A DNA stretch of 64,000 nt from Tropicibacter naphthalenivorans (GCF_900176475.1 NZ_FWXX01000001.1:434001-498000); one strand, 5' to 3'; shown: positions 17,264 to 26,944, numbered from the stretch's first letter. Made by a program: numbers and translations. Notes: generated from the letters alone by a model not told the origin.

Positions 17264-18406
17264 TCAAGCCATCTGCGACTGCCGCCGCCGCCACATCCGC
17301 GACAGCCGCCGCACGCCCAGGGCCAGCCCGGTGTAGACAAGGATCGCCGCAGCCAGGGACGCCAGGCCAGCAATCGTCTGGCCGATGATGCCGTAGTACT
17401 GCCCCGTATGGGCAAAGCGCGCCCACATGCGCAGCCGCGCCCCAAGGCTTGCGGCCGATCCGGTCCGCGCGGCCACCACGTCACCCGTCACCCGGTCCAT
17501 GACCAGTTGCGTCTGGTAGGCGCTTTGCACGCCGTTGCCCGCGTCCATGGTGACTTGGACATAGGCCGCCTCTTCCGAAGGCAAGGCAATTGCCGCACGC
17601 CGCCAGTCCGGGCGCTGCTCGGTGGCCACGGCGACCAGCGCGGCGTAGGACATGGGCTGCCCTTCGATGAAGGTCGCCTGCATGTCAGCGGTCATGACGC
17701 TGGGCGCGCGGGGGCGGCCCTGGGGCGGCTCTTCGCCAGCGGCGGCATAGAGCAGCGCGTTGGCCCAGCTGTAGGACATAATGACCCCGGTGAGCACGAT
17801 CACGAACAGCGGCACCAGCGCCCAGATGCCGAACACATGGTGCCAGTTATAATCGCGCGCCTGCGCGTTCGGCAGGTTGCGGCGGAACAGCAGGTTCAGC
17901 TTGACCTTGGCCCAGCGCCACGTTTTCGGCAGCCACAGGTACAAGCCCGAGGCCACGAGGAACAAAAAGATCAGGTTCGAGGTGTCCACCAGAAAGCTGC
18001 CCGTGTCCGACCGGCCAGAGGCCGACAGCCAGCGGTGCAGCCCTTCGACCGCGCCGAAAAAGCTGGCCACCCCCGGTGCGCCCGCCAAGGCCTCGCCCGT
18101 GTAGGGGTTCAAGGACGTGGCTTGGCGGCCCGCTTGCAGTTTCACCACGTCCCCGGCTTCGCGCGGGATCACCAGCGTCTGGCCCGCGCTGGCGTTTGCG
18201 GCGGTCAGGATGTCGTCCGCCGTCAGGGGCGCGGCCCCCTCGGGCACCATCACCGTCTGGGCGATGGCCATATCCTCGATCTGCGCCTCAAAGGTCAGCA
18301 AAGCGCCCGTCACCGCCATGATCAACACGAACACACCCGCGACAAACCCCGCCACCAGATGTGCCCAAAATACCGTTTTTCTCAACATGTCCCTAGGTCC
18401 GTTCAT
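17264..18406 (-). CDS. PepSY-associated transmembrane protein
   Basis: A 380-residue inner-membrane protein of the PepSY_TM family, often tied to siderophore or iron uptake. A first helix (WAHLVAGFVAGVFVLIMAVTG) carries a conserved His. Further helices lie around residues 140-165, 195-215 and 345-365, with extracytoplasmic PepSY-like segments between (SLNPYTGEALA; LVMDRVTGDVV). Conserved YNWHHVFGIW and HTGQYYGIIG histidine motifs may bind haem or metal. It ends four bases from the convergent response-regulator gene. A start at MLRKTVFWAH is also possible. Confidence 0.82.
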   Translation of the reverse strand: MNGPRDMLRKTVFWAHLVAGFVAGVFVLIMAVTGALLTFEAQIEDMAIAQTVMVPEGAAPLTADDILTAANASAGQTLVIPREAGDVVKLQAGRQATSLNPYTGEALAGAPGVASFFGAVEGLHRWLSASGRSDTGSFLVDTSNLIFLFLVASGLYLWLPKTWRWAKVKLNLLFRRNLPNAQARDYNWHHVFGIWALVPLFVIVLTGVIMSYSWANALLYAAAGEEPPQGRPRAPSVMTADMQATFIEGQPMSYAALVAVATEQRPDWRRAAIALPSEEAAYVQVTMDAGNGVQSAYQTQLVMDRVTGDVVAARTGSAASLGARLRMWARFAHTGQYYGIIGQTIAGLASLAAAILVYTGLALGVRRLSRMWRRRQSQMA

Positions 18407-18466
18407 TGGTCACTCTAGGGGTCTAACGAGGCGGCGCGGGTTTTACGTCGCGGCTTTTCTGCATAG

Positions 18467-18479
18467 CAGCATTTTGCTG
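18467..18479. promoter_or_regulatory. Inverted repeat upstream of PepSY gene
   Basis: A perfect 5-bp inverted repeat, CAGCA-TTT-TGCTG, lies about 60-75 bases upstream of the PepSY-family start. It has no T-tract in the direction of either gene, so it is more like an operator than a terminator. The regulator is unknown. Confidence 0.4.
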
Positions 18480-18489
18480 ACCGAAGGGC

Positions 18490-19680
18490 TTAGCCCAGCG
18501 CGCGCGCCAGCACCTTTAGGCCAGTGACAAGGTCCGCCTCGGCGGTGTCCTCGGCGAAATCGTGGCTGATCCCACCGATGGAGGGCACGAACAGCATGGC
18601 GCTGGGCATCAGGCGGGCCATGTTGGACGCATCATGCAGCGCGCCCGAGGGCATCTCGCGCCACGCGCCGGGGGTCTCTGCCTCTGCCGCCACGCACAGC
18701 CGCCCGCGCAAGCCGGCGTCCATCGCCACCGGGGCCACGCCCAGCATTGAGCCAAACTCCGCGGCCATGCCCATATCATCCGCCACCTCGGCGGCGGTGT
18801 CGCGGATAATGACTTCCATCCGGGTCAGGCGGTCGGGGTCGATGTCGCGCCACTGCATGGAAAAACTGGCGCGACCCGGCACCACCGAATGCGCATTGGG
18901 GTGCAAGGCGACGTGGCCAATGGTCCAGACCGTCGCCGGGGTGACCACATTGGCAAAGCGGTCATTTACCTTCGTGTTAAAGGCCGACAGCGCCTGAAAG
19001 GCGTCGCGCCGCAGCGCCATGGGCGTGGTGCCCGCGTGGTTCTGCTGACCCTCAAAGCGGATGACCATATCGCGGATGCCGACGATGGCCTCGACCACGC
19101 CGATCTTGCCGCCGGTCTGGTCCAGCAGCGGGCCTTGTTCGATGTGCATCTCGACAAAGCCGGTAAAGCGCGCGGGGTCGATCCAATCGCCCAAGCGGTG
19201 CCCCATGGCGCTGCGCGCCTGCGCCAGCGTCACGCCGTCGCGGTCGGTCAGCCCGTCCACCGCCGTACGGTCCAGCGCACCCGACCACGCCGCCGAGCCG
19301 GTGGTCACGCCAAAGCGCCCCTCTTCGTCCTGAAAGGACACCACCGACACCGCTGGCCCGCCCGCCTCTTGCGCCGCGCGCGCGATTTCCAGCGCTGCGA
19401 TCACGCCCAACGCCCCGTCGAGCCAGCCGCCCTCGGGCTGCGTGTCGCTGTGCGATCCCATCAACAGCGAGCGCCCCGGCGCAAGGCCGAACAAAGACCC
19501 CATCGGATCCCACGCCACCTCTAGCCCGGCCTCGGCAAAGCGCCCCGCCAGCCAGTCGCGGGCGGCGATGTCATCGGGAGTGTAGGCGGGGCGGATCACC
19601 CCTTTGCCCTGCCCCGCCGCGCCGATCTGGCGCAGGGCGTGCAGGTCAGACCGGAAACGGTCGGGATTGACGGGGATCAT
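18490..19680 (-). CDS. M20-family amidohydrolase (allantoate / N-carbamoyl-amino-acid hydrolase type)
   Basis: A 396-residue dinuclear metal hydrolase. Metal ligands can be followed: [36 protein letters not shown] and the C-terminal GGISHDFAE. The lid/dimerisation segment contains [10 protein letters not shown]. This pattern is that of Zn-dependent hydrolases acting on allantoate, ureidoglycolate or N-carbamoyl-L-amino acids. The start at MIPVNPDRF follows AAGGAG; an upstream in-frame start adds eight residues without support. It lies 110 bases from the formate dehydrogenase gene on the same strand. The exact substrate is not decidable here. Confidence 0.85.
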   Translation of the reverse strand: MIPVNPDRFRSDLHALRQIGAAGQGKGVIRPAYTPDDIAARDWLAGRFAEAGLEVAWDPMGSLFGLAPGRSLLMGSHSDTQPEGGWLDGALGVIAALEIARAAQEAGGPAVSVVSFQDEEGRFGVTTGSAAWSGALDRTAVDGLTDRDGVTLAQARSAMGHRLGDWIDPARFTGFVEMHIEQGPLLDQTGGKIGVVEAIVGIRDMVIRFEGQQNHAGTTPMALRRDAFQALSAFNTKVNDRFANVVTPATVWTIGHVALHPNAHSVVPGRASFSMQWRDIDPDRLTRMEVIIRDTAAEVADDMGMAAEFGSMLGVAPVAMDAGLRGRLCVAAEAETPGAWREMPSGALHDASNMARLMPSAMLFVPSIGGISHDFAEDTAEADLVTGLKVLARALG

Positions 19681-19790
19681 CGGGCGGCTCCTTTTGCGAG
19701 GCACTGTGGCAGGCCCGCAAAGGGATCACAAACGAGAAAGGCGCGCAAAGGGTGCCCCCCTCGCGCGCCTTCAGTTTCATGAGGCAAAAC

Positions 19791-22568
19791 TTACTCTGCC
19801 GCGACCTGTTCGGGGTTTTCGACCCGCACCGCCGAGTATTTGAACTCGGGGATTTTGCCAAACGGGTCCAGCGCCGGGTTGGTCAGGATGTTCGCCGCCG
19901 CCTCGACATAGGCGAAGGGCAAGAAGACCATGTCCGGGGCCACCGCGCGGTCGGCGCGGGCCATGACCTCGACCGCGCCACGGCGCGTGGTCAGGCGCAC
20001 CAGACCGCCCGGCTCGACGCCCAGCTTGCGCAGGGTCGACGGGTGGAGCGAGCAGTTCGCCTCTGGCTCGACCGCGTCCAGAACCGTGGCGCGGCGCGTC
20101 ATCGACCCGGTGTGCCAATGTTCCAGCTGGCGACCCGTGGTGAGGATCATCGGGAAGCTCTCATCCGGCACCTCGGCGGGCGGCGTGACGCGGGCGGGCG
20201 TGAACTTGGCGCGGCCCGCACGGCGCGGGAAGCCATCGGCAAACACCACCGACTGACCCGGATCGTCGGGGCCAAAGGTCGGGTAGGTCACGGCGCTGTC
20301 ACGCTCCAGCCGTTTCCACGTGATGTGGTGCAGGCTGCGCATGGACATCTTCATCTCGTCAAAGACTTCGCGCGGGTCGTCGTAATCCCAGTCCAAACCG
20401 ATGCGGCGGGCCAGAGCCACGAGGATTTCCCAGTCTTCGCGCGCCTCGCCGGGGGCGTCCACAACCTTGCGCGCCACCTGCACCTGACGGTTGGTGTTGG
20501 TCACCGTGCCGGATTTCTCGGGCAGGGCCGAGGCGGGCAGGATCACATCGGCAAAGTTCGCCGTCTCGGTCAGGAAAATGTCCTGCACCACAAGGTGATC
20601 CAGCTGCGCCAGCGCGCGGCGGGCGTGTTCCACGTCGGGGTCGGACATGGCGGGGTTTTCGCCAAGGATGTACATCCCCTTGATTTCACCGCGATACACC
20701 CGGTCCATGATTTCCACCACGGTCAGGCCCGGCTGGTCCAGCAGATCGGTGCCTTTCCAGATGTGGCGGAACAGGGACCGGACCTCGGGGTCAGTGACGC
20801 TTTGGTAATCGGGCATGAACTGCGGGATAAGCCCTGCGTCAGACGCGCCTTGCACGTTGTTCTGACCACGCAGCGGGTGCAGGCCAGTGCCGGGGCGACC
20901 GACGTGCCCACACAGCAGCGCCAGCGAGATCAGGCAGCGCGCGTTGTCGGTGCCGTGGATGTGCTGCGACACGCCCATCCCCCAGAAAATCATCGCCCGC
21001 TGCGCCCCGGCAAAGGTCCGGGCGACCTCGCGGATCACCTCGGGAGCGATTCCGCACAGCTCGGACATGCGTTCGGGGGTAAAGGCGCGGATATGGTCGC
21101 GGAATTCAAAGAAGCCTTCGGTGAAGCCTTCGATGTACTGGCGGTCATACAGCTTTTCCTCGACGATCACGTTCATGATCGCGTTCAGCAGGGACACGTC
21201 CGTGCCGGGGCGGAATTGCAGCATGTGCTTGGCGTGCCGCTTCATCGCGGTGCCGCGCGGGTCCATGATGATCAGCTCGCCGCCCCTCTTGGTGAACTGC
21301 TTGAAGTAGGTCGCGGCGACGGGATGGTTTTCCGTCGGGTTCGAGCCGATCACGATCGCCACATCGGCGTTTTCGATCTCGTTGAAGGTGGCCGTTACTG
21401 CGCCGCTGCCGACGTTCTCCATCAACGCCGAAACAGAAGAAGCGTGGCACAGACGGGTGCAGTGGTCGACGTTGTTATGGCCAAAGCCCTGCCGGATGAA
21501 CTTTTGGAAGAGATACGCCTCTTCGTTGGTGCATTTCGCCGAGCCGAAACCGGCCACGGACTGCCCGCCATAGTAGCTGCGCAGATCCTGAAGACCGTGG
21601 GCCGCCTTGTCCAGCGCCTCTTCCCAGGTGGCTTCGCGGAAGTGGGTCCAGGGGTTGGACGGGTCCACGTTCAGCCCCTTTTCCGGCGCGTCTTCGCGGC
21701 GGATCAGCGGCTTGGTCAGGCGGTGCGGGTGGTGGATGTAGTCAAAGCCAAAGCGGCCCTTGACGCACAGGCGGCCTTCGTTGGCGGGGCCGTTGATGCC
21801 CTCGACCGACTTGACCTTGCCGTCCTTGATCTTGACCGAGACCTGACAGCCAACGCCGCAGAACGGGCAGACGGATTGCTGTTCGGAATCGAAATCCTTG
21901 CTGTCGCCTTGCTGGTTGTCGTCCAGAACGGTGGCGGGCATCAGGGCACCCGTCGGGCAGGCCTGCACGCATTCACCGCAGGCCACGCAAGAGCTTTCGC
22001 CCATAGGGTCGGCAAGGTCGAACGTCGGATAGGCGTCATGGCCGCGGCCCGACATGCCGATCACGTCGTTGACCTGCACTTCGCGGCAGGCGCGCACGCA
22101 CAGACCGCACTGGATGCAGGCATCAAGGTTCACGCGCATGGCGATGTGCGAATCGTCCAGCAGCGGGATGCGCTCAGGCTCGACCGTCGGAAAGCGCGAT
22201 TCGGACACGCCGTTTTCCTCGGCCATGTCCCACAGGTGAGAGGACTTGTCGTGCGCCGCCTCGCGTTCGGGCTGGTCGGCCAGCAGCAGTTCCATCACCA
22301 TCTTGCGGGCGGTTTCCGCACGGGCGCTGGCGGATTTGACGACCATGCCCTCTTGCGGTTCGCGGATGCAGGAGGCGGCCAAAGTGCGCTCGCCTTCGAT
22401 TTCCACCATGCAGGCGCGGCAGTTGCCATCGGGGCGATAACCCGGCTGCGGCTTGTGGCACAGATGCGGGATTTTCAGGCCGCGGCCATTGGCCACTTCC
22501 CAGATGGTCATTCCCTTTTCGGCTTCGACCTGTTCACCATCAAGCGTAAAGCGGATCGTTTCGGACAT
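19791..22568 (-). CDS. fdhF: Formate dehydrogenase alpha subunit (Mo-bisPGD, cysteine type)
   Basis: A 925-residue molybdenum/tungsten oxidoreductase subunit oxidising formate to CO2. The N-terminus has a ferredoxin-like [2Fe-2S] domain (Cys37, 50, 53, 67). Two [4Fe-4S] motifs follow (CIQCGLCVRAC 151-161; CVACGECVQAC 194-204), then the catalytic-domain cluster CPFCGVGC (234-241) with Cys268. The active-site Cys374-His375 occurs in TRLCHASS. There is no TGA at the active-site position, so this is not a selenoprotein. Length and domain order match FdsA of NAD-dependent enzymes. No beta, gamma or fdhD gene lies next to it. The start is supported by GGAGGGAAC. Confidence 0.9.
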   Translation of the reverse strand: MSETIRFTLDGEQVEAEKGMTIWEVANGRGLKIPHLCHKPQPGYRPDGNCRACMVEIEGERTLAASCIREPQEGMVVKSASARAETARKMVMELLLADQPEREAAHDKSSHLWDMAEENGVSESRFPTVEPERIPLLDDSHIAMRVNLDACIQCGLCVRACREVQVNDVIGMSGRGHDAYPTFDLADPMGESSCVACGECVQACPTGALMPATVLDDNQQGDSKDFDSEQQSVCPFCGVGCQVSVKIKDGKVKSVEGINGPANEGRLCVKGRFGFDYIHHPHRLTKPLIRREDAPEKGLNVDPSNPWTHFREATWEEALDKAAHGLQDLRSYYGGQSVAGFGSAKCTNEEAYLFQKFIRQGFGHNNVDHCTRLCHASSVSALMENVGSGAVTATFNEIENADVAIVIGSNPTENHPVAATYFKQFTKRGGELIIMDPRGTAMKRHAKHMLQFRPGTDVSLLNAIMNVIVEEKLYDRQYIEGFTEGFFEFRDHIRAFTPERMSELCGIAPEVIREVARTFAGAQRAMIFWGMGVSQHIHGTDNARCLISLALLCGHVGRPGTGLHPLRGQNNVQGASDAGLIPQFMPDYQSVTDPEVRSLFRHIWKGTDLLDQPGLTVVEIMDRVYRGEIKGMYILGENPAMSDPDVEHARRALAQLDHLVVQDIFLTETANFADVILPASALPEKSGTVTNTNRQVQVARKVVDAPGEAREDWEILVALARRIGLDWDYDDPREVFDEMKMSMRSLHHITWKRLERDSAVTYPTFGPDDPGQSVVFADGFPRRAGRAKFTPARVTPPAEVPDESFPMILTTGRQLEHWHTGSMTRRATVLDAVEPEANCSLHPSTLRKLGVEPGGLVRLTTRRGAVEVMARADRAVAPDMVFLPFAYVEAAANILTNPALDPFGKIPEFKYSAVRVENPEQVAAE

Positions 22569-22771
22569 GCGCGTTCCCTCCGTATCGGCGCCATGTAAAC
22601 CACGAAGCGCGCCACGGGCGTCGACCAATCCCGACCTTGTGCGGTGTTTTTGCGGCCCCCGCGTTTCCGATCCGCGACGCATGATCACGTTATCGGGCGG
22701 CTGTCCCCTCGGTCTGGACGTTTCGCAATGACACGCCTAGCCTGCGCGTACGGCACAAAAGGAAAGTCACG

Positions 22772-23632
22772 ATGGCGACCGGCACGAATATCCGCACCTA
22801 TTTCAACGGCACTTGGCACGATGGCGATCTGGCGGTGATCCGCGCCGCCGATCATGGCGCTTGGCTGGGCTCGACCGTGTTTGACGGGGCGCGGTTCGTA
22901 GATGGGATGACGCCGGACCTGGACCTGCATTGCGCGCGGATCAACCGCTCGGCCCGCGCGCTTGGGCTGACGCCGACGCAAAGCGACGCGGCGATCATGG
23001 AGATCGCGCTGGAGGGGCTGAAAGCCTACCCCAAAGAGGCCGCGGTCTACATCCGGCCCATGTATTGGGGCATCCACGGCGATGCGACCGGGATCGTCCC
23101 GCAGCCCGAAGAAACCGGCTTTGCCATCTGCCTCGAAGAGATTCCAATGGCCCCAAGCGATGCCAGCACCACGCTGGGCTACACCCGCTTTCACCGTCCG
23201 ATCCTCGAGGACAACGTGTGCAACGCCAAGGCAGGCTGCCTGTACCCGAACAACGCCCGAATGCTGACCGACGTGCGCTCGCGCGGGTTTGGCAACGCTC
23301 TGGTGGCGGATGCGCTGGGGAACGTCGCCGAAAGCGCCACCGCCAATGTGTTTATGATCCGCGATGGCGAGGCCTTTACCCCCATCGCCAACGGCACCTT
23401 TTTGTCGGGCATCACCCGCGCGCGGCACATCGCCAACATGCGCGCCAATGGCATGACGGTGCACGAAACCGTCCTGACCTTTGACGATTTCAAAACGGCG
23501 GACGAGGTGTTCCTGTCGGGCAATATGAACAAGGTCACGCCCGTCACCGCGATCGAAGACACGAACTATGGCTCTGGCCCCGTCACCCAGCGCATTCGCG
23601 AGATGTACTGGGATTGGGCGGCCTCGCTGTGA
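22772..23632 (+). CDS. Class IV PLP aminotransferase (branched-chain type)
   Basis: A 286-residue fold-type IV aminotransferase. The PLP lysine is probably Lys153 in NAKAGCLYPNNARM, and GNVAESATANVFM is the phosphate-cup motif preceding it in the fold. The family includes branched-chain aminotransferase (IlvE), D-amino acid transaminase and aminodeoxychorismate lyase; overall pattern favours the branched-chain group. The ATG has AAAGGAAAG upstream. It is divergent from the formate dehydrogenase gene and co-directional with the downstream stress protein. Confidence 0.83.
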   Translation: MATGTNIRTYFNGTWHDGDLAVIRAADHGAWLGSTVFDGARFVDGMTPDLDLHCARINRSARALGLTPTQSDAAIMEIALEGLKAYPKEAAVYIRPMYWGIHGDATGIVPQPEETGFAICLEEIPMAPSDASTTLGYTRFHRPILEDNVCNAKAGCLYPNNARMLTDVRSRGFGNALVADALGNVAESATANVFMIRDGEAFTPIANGTFLSGITRARHIANMRANGMTVHETVLTFDDFKTADEVFLSGNMNKVTPVTAIEDTNYGSGPVTQRIREMYWDWAASL

Positions 23633-23702
23633 CCGGTCCTTTGGTAACAGTTGCCAAAGCCCCCGCCTTCGCGCCATGATCCGCCACGATAGGGAGTGAT
23701 CC

Positions 23703-24158
23703 ATGCGCAAGTTTCTTGTTGTCCTCGATGACAGCCGCGAATGCCTGAACGCCATGCGCTTTGCCGCCATGCGCGCGTCGAAATCCGGGGGCGGGGTGGA
23801 AATCCTGTCGGTGATCCCCCCCGACGAGTTCAACCACTGGATCGGCGTCGGTGACATCATGCGCGAAGAGGCGCGCGAGCGTATTCACGCGCATTTCGAG
23901 GTGTTTGCCAAGTGGATGCGCGACAAGCAGGGCGTCGACCCCGAGCTGGTGATCCGCGAAGGCGACCCGGCGACGGAAATCCTCGCCCAGGTGCATGACG
24001 ACCCGGAAATCGGCATCCTCGTGCTGGGCGCTGCCGTGTCGAAAAAAGGCCCCGGCCCGCTGGTGACGCAGATGACCAAGAACGCGGGCACCCTGCCGGT
24101 GCCGATGACCATCGTGCCGGGCGATATGTCCAAGGAACGTCTGGACGCGATTACCTAA
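23703..24158 (+). CDS. Universal stress protein (UspA family)
   Basis: A 151-residue cytoplasmic protein of the Usp fold. It starts with the typical KFLVVLDDSREC strand and nucleotide-contact Asp. It ends with the ATP-binding signature GAAVSKKGPGPLVTQM followed by PVPMTIVPG. It probably binds ATP and acts in stress adaptation. The ribosome site is AGGGAG. Confidence 0.88.
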   Translation: MRKFLVVLDDSRECLNAMRFAAMRASKSGGGVEILSVIPPDEFNHWIGVGDIMREEARERIHAHFEVFAKWMRDKQGVDPELVIREGDPATEILAQVHDDPEIGILVLGAAVSKKGPGPLVTQMTKNAGTLPVPMTIVPGDMSKERLDAIT

Positions 24159-24200
24159 GGATGCCATAGCAAGCGCGCAATCTACGTGAGGTGGTTTTCG

Positions 24201-25250
24201 ATGCGTTTGTTTTTGCGTGCCCTTGCCGCGCTTGGCCTGTTGGGGCTGGGCTTGCTGGCCTTTGTCTTTTTCGCCTCGGCGCGGCCTTTTGATCCGCCCG
24301 CGCAGGTGCCGGGCTATCGCAGCCTGACGCTAGAGGTGGCGCACCGCGATGTGCCGCTGCCCGTGCATGTCTGGTATCCTGCCGAGACCGGAACGCCCGA
24401 GTTGATCGGCCAGAACGCGCTGTTCTACGGCCACCACGTGCGCCCGGATGCGCCCTTGCCCGACACCGCCCCGGTTGTTGTGTTCTCGCACGGCTCGGGG
24501 GGCAACGCGGTGCAGATGGGCTGGCTGCTGGCGGACCTCGCCAACGCGGGCTTTGTGGTTGTTGCGCCCAACCACCCCGGCACAACCTCCCGCGATAGCA
24601 TTCCCGCCCGCACCGTCATGGTGTGGGAACGCACCGACGACATGACCGCCTTGCTCGACTGGCTCGATAACGGCGGGCTGGAGGGGTTTCGCGGCACTGG
24701 CACCACGCTGTCGGCGGGCTTTTCGCTGGGCGGATACACCGCGCTGGCCCTGGGCGGGCTGCGCGTGTCCAAGGCGCGCTTTATTGACTATTGCGACCGC
24801 AACCGAGGGCTGGTCGACTGCGGCTGGATGCAGGATGCGGGCGTCGATTTCAGCACCATCGACGCGGCGCGCTATGACGCCGACCGCTCCGACGCGCGCA
24901 TCACCGGCGTGATGGCGCTGGACCCCGCGCTGCCCCAAGCCGCCACGCCGGACAGCATCGCCGCCTTTGACACGCCCGCCATGGTGTTGAACCTTGGCGT
25001 GCCGGGCGCGATCCCCGACGCCATGCGCGCCGATACGCTGGCGCAGGCTTTGCCGGGGGCCAGCTACACCGCAATCCCCGGCGCCGCGCACTTTAGCGCC
25101 CTGCCCGCCTGTAGTCTGATGGGCAAGGTTGTGATCGGCATCGCGGGCGACGATAACATCTGCTCGGACAGGGGGCTGCGCGACCGCCGCGTGATCCACT
25201 CAGAGATCCTGTCGACGCTGCGCCCCTTCACGAGCGCATTTTTAGAATAA
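24201..25250 (+). CDS. Alpha/beta hydrolase, PAF-acetylhydrolase / dienelactone-hydrolase type, exported
   Basis: A 349-residue hydrolase with an N-terminal signal anchor (residues 1-28). The oxyanion region FSHGSGGN, the nucleophile elbow SAGFSLGGY and a C-terminal His in PGAAHFSAL form a likely Ser-Asp-His triad. The architecture is that of predicted dienelactone hydrolases or platelet-activating-factor acetylhydrolase-like lipases. A GTG 15 bases upstream could also start; the ATG with GAGGTGG ahead was chosen. The substrate is unknown. Confidence 0.78.
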   Translation: MRLFLRALAALGLLGLGLLAFVFFASARPFDPPAQVPGYRSLTLEVAHRDVPLPVHVWYPAETGTPELIGQNALFYGHHVRPDAPLPDTAPVVVFSHGSGGNAVQMGWLLADLANAGFVVVAPNHPGTTSRDSIPARTVMVWERTDDMTALLDWLDNGGLEGFRGTGTTLSAGFSLGGYTALALGGLRVSKARFIDYCDRNRGLVDCGWMQDAGVDFSTIDAARYDADRSDARITGVMALDPALPQAATPDSIAAFDTPAMVLNLGVPGAIPDAMRADTLAQALPGASYTAIPGAAHFSALPACSLMGKVVIGIAGDDNICSDRGLRDRRVIHSEILSTLRPFTSAFLE

Positions 25251-25317
25251 TTCCAAACCTTGACGCTGCGCGGCGCGAGGCGCATATATTGGACAAGCCA
25301 AGAAAGGTGCGACCCAG

Positions 25318-25884
25318 ATGTTTATTCAGACCGAATCCACCCCGAACCCCGCAACGCTCAAATTCCTGCCCGGCCTGACCGTTCTGGACATGGGCACCGC
25401 TGATTTCCCCTCGGCCGAGGCGGCCAGCGCTTCCCCCCTCGCCCAGCGCCTTTTCGGGGTCGATGGCGTCTGCGGCGTGTTCTTTGGCAATGACTTCGTC
25501 ACCGTGACGAAAACCGACGCCGTCGATTGGGACCACGTCAAACCGGCGATCCTCGGCGCGATCATGGAGCACTTCCAGTCCGGCGCGCCGGTGATGAACG
25601 ATGGCGCGGCGCAGGCCGGCGGCCACGCCGATCACGACGCGGGCGAAGACAGCGAGATCGTCGGCCAGATCAAGGAACTGCTGGACAGCCGCGTGCGCCC
25701 GGCGGTGGCTCAGGACGGCGGCGACATCACCTTCCACGGGTTCGATCGCGGCGTGGTTTACCTGCACATGCAAGGGGCCTGCGCGGGTTGCCCCTCTTCG
25801 ACGCTGACGCTCAAGATGGGGATCGAGAACCTGCTGCGCCACTACATCCCCGAGGTGACCGAGGTGCGGCCCGTTGCCGTCTGA
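25318..25884 (+). CDS. NifU-family Fe-S cluster carrier (Nfu)
   Basis: A 188-residue Fe-S scaffold or carrier. The N-terminal Nfu domain (FIQTESTPNPATLKFLPG) is followed by a C-terminal NifU-like domain with the cluster-binding CAGC motif (Cys155, Cys158) in MQGACAGCPSSTLTLKMG. This is the alphaproteobacterial two-domain form that delivers [4Fe-4S] clusters to client enzymes. It overlaps tsaB by 11 bases. Confidence 0.93.
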   Translation: MFIQTESTPNPATLKFLPGLTVLDMGTADFPSAEAASASPLAQRLFGVDGVCGVFFGNDFVTVTKTDAVDWDHVKPAILGAIMEHFQSGAPVMNDGAAQAGGHADHDAGEDSEIVGQIKELLDSRVRPAVAQDGGDITFHGFDRGVVYLHMQGACAGCPSSTLTLKMGIENLLRHYIPEVTEVRPVAV

Positions 25885-26452
25885 ACAGACCATTCTGGCC
25901 TTTGACACATCGGCGGCGCATTGCGCCGCCGCTTTGGTCTGTGGCGATACGGTTTTGGCGACGCGCGTCGAAGAGATGGGCCGCGGCCAGGCCGAACGCC
26001 TGATGCCGTTGCTGGCCGAGACGTTGGCCGAGGCGGGCAAGGACTGGGCCGACCTGACCCGCATCGCCGTGGGCATCGGCCCCGGCAACTTTACCGGCAT
26101 CCGCATTTCTGTGTCGGCGGCGCGCGGGCTGGCCTTGGGGCTTGGGATTCCCGCCGTAGGCGTGTCGCTGTTCGAGACGACAGAGGCGCTGTCCGGCAGT
26201 GCCAAAACCGCCATCCCCGCCCCGCGCGACCAAGCCTATCTGAACGACGGCACCCCGCGCCTTGCGCCGATGACCGAGGCCGCGGGCTTTGCCCTGTCGA
26301 CGGACTATGACGCCCGCGCGCATGTGACCGCCATGGCGCAGATCGCGGCGACAAAGGCGACGGGCCAACGCCCCGCCCCGCTGTATATCAAGCCCGCCGA
26401 CGCAGCCCCCAGCCGCGATGCGCCCCCGGTCATCCTAGACGTGACACCATAG
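25874..26452 (+). CDS. tsaB: tRNA N6-threonylcarbamoyladenosine biosynthesis protein TsaB
   Basis: A 192-residue ASKHA-fold protein needed, with TsaD and TsaE, for the t6A37 modification of ANN-decoding tRNAs. The starts ILAFDTSAAHCAAAL and IAVGIGPGNFTGIRISVSAARGLALG are diagnostic. It begins at TTG within the 3' end of nfu, with GAGGTG seven bases upstream, so it is translationally coupled. rimI follows 10 bases later, a frequent arrangement. Confidence 0.92.
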   Translation: MPSEQTILAFDTSAAHCAAALVCGDTVLATRVEEMGRGQAERLMPLLAETLAEAGKDWADLTRIAVGIGPGNFTGIRISVSAARGLALGLGIPAVGVSLFETTEALSGSAKTAIPAPRDQAYLNDGTPRLAPMTEAAGFALSTDYDARAHVTAMAQIAATKATGQRPAPLYIKPADAAPSRDAPPVILDVTP

Positions 26453-26462
26453 GTGCACGGAG

Positions 26463-26876
26463 ATGACTCCTGAGCAATTGGCCGACATCAGCGCCCGCGC
26501 CTACGTCTATCTGCACCCGTGGAGCGCCGGTGATTTCGCCGACACCCTCGCGCGGCCCATCGCCCTGCTGACCACCACTACCCACGCCTTTGTCCTTGGA
26601 CAAGTGATCGTCGACGAGGCGGAAATCCTTGCCCTTGCCACCGATCCAGACGCGCAAGGTCGGGGCGAAGGCCGCCGGGTGCTCACGCAATTCGAACGCG
26701 ATGCCCAAAAAAGAGGCGCGGCATCGGTTTTTCTAGAGGTTGCGGCGCAAAACGCCCCGGCCCGCGCGCTGTATACAGCATGTGGGTATCGCCAAACGGG
26801 CCTGCGCAAAGACTATTACAATAGCCCCCTCGGCGGGCGCGATGACGCCATTTTAATGAGCAAAACCCTGCCCTGA
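26463..26876 (+). CDS. rimI: GNAT N-acetyltransferase (RimI type)
   Basis: A 137-residue acetyltransferase. The acetyl-CoA-binding motif DPDAQGRGEGRRVL corresponds to the Q/RxxGxG/A loop. NAPARALYTACGYRQTGLRKDYY is the typical RimI C-terminal segment. RimI acetylates the N-terminal alanine of ribosomal protein S18. Its position right after tsaB supports the call. Confidence 0.88.
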   Translation: MTPEQLADISARAYVYLHPWSAGDFADTLARPIALLTTTTHAFVLGQVIVDEAEILALATDPDAQGRGEGRRVLTQFERDAQKRGAASVFLEVAAQNAPARALYTACGYRQTGLRKDYYNSPLGGRDDAILMSKTLP

Positions 26877-26914
26877 CGTTACGGCCACCCTTTGCCGACG
26901 TGGTTAAAAACCGG

Positions 26915-26944
26915 TTGACCCTTTGCCCGACCTGCGGCTTTGAT
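26915..26944 (+). promoter_or_regulatory. Candidate sigma-70 promoter of the BMP gene
   Basis: TTGACC (26915-26920) and TTTGAT (26939-26944) are spaced by 18 bases, in the only non-coding gap before the binding-protein gene. This is a visual match only. Confidence 0.35.

Noticed and set aside
21400-21460. Selenocysteine in the formate dehydrogenase
   Set aside because: The active-site residue is encoded as Cys and no in-frame TGA is present there.
19752-22598. A 948-codon open frame on the plus strand, opposite the formate dehydrogenase gene
   Set aside because: It is the mirror of a high-GC gene with strong third-position bias. It has no recognisable domain and lies wholly over a gene with complete motifs. 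The same holds for long antisense frames over priA, lysS, dacB, ettA, the beta-helix gene, the acyl-CoA synthetase and the liv genes.
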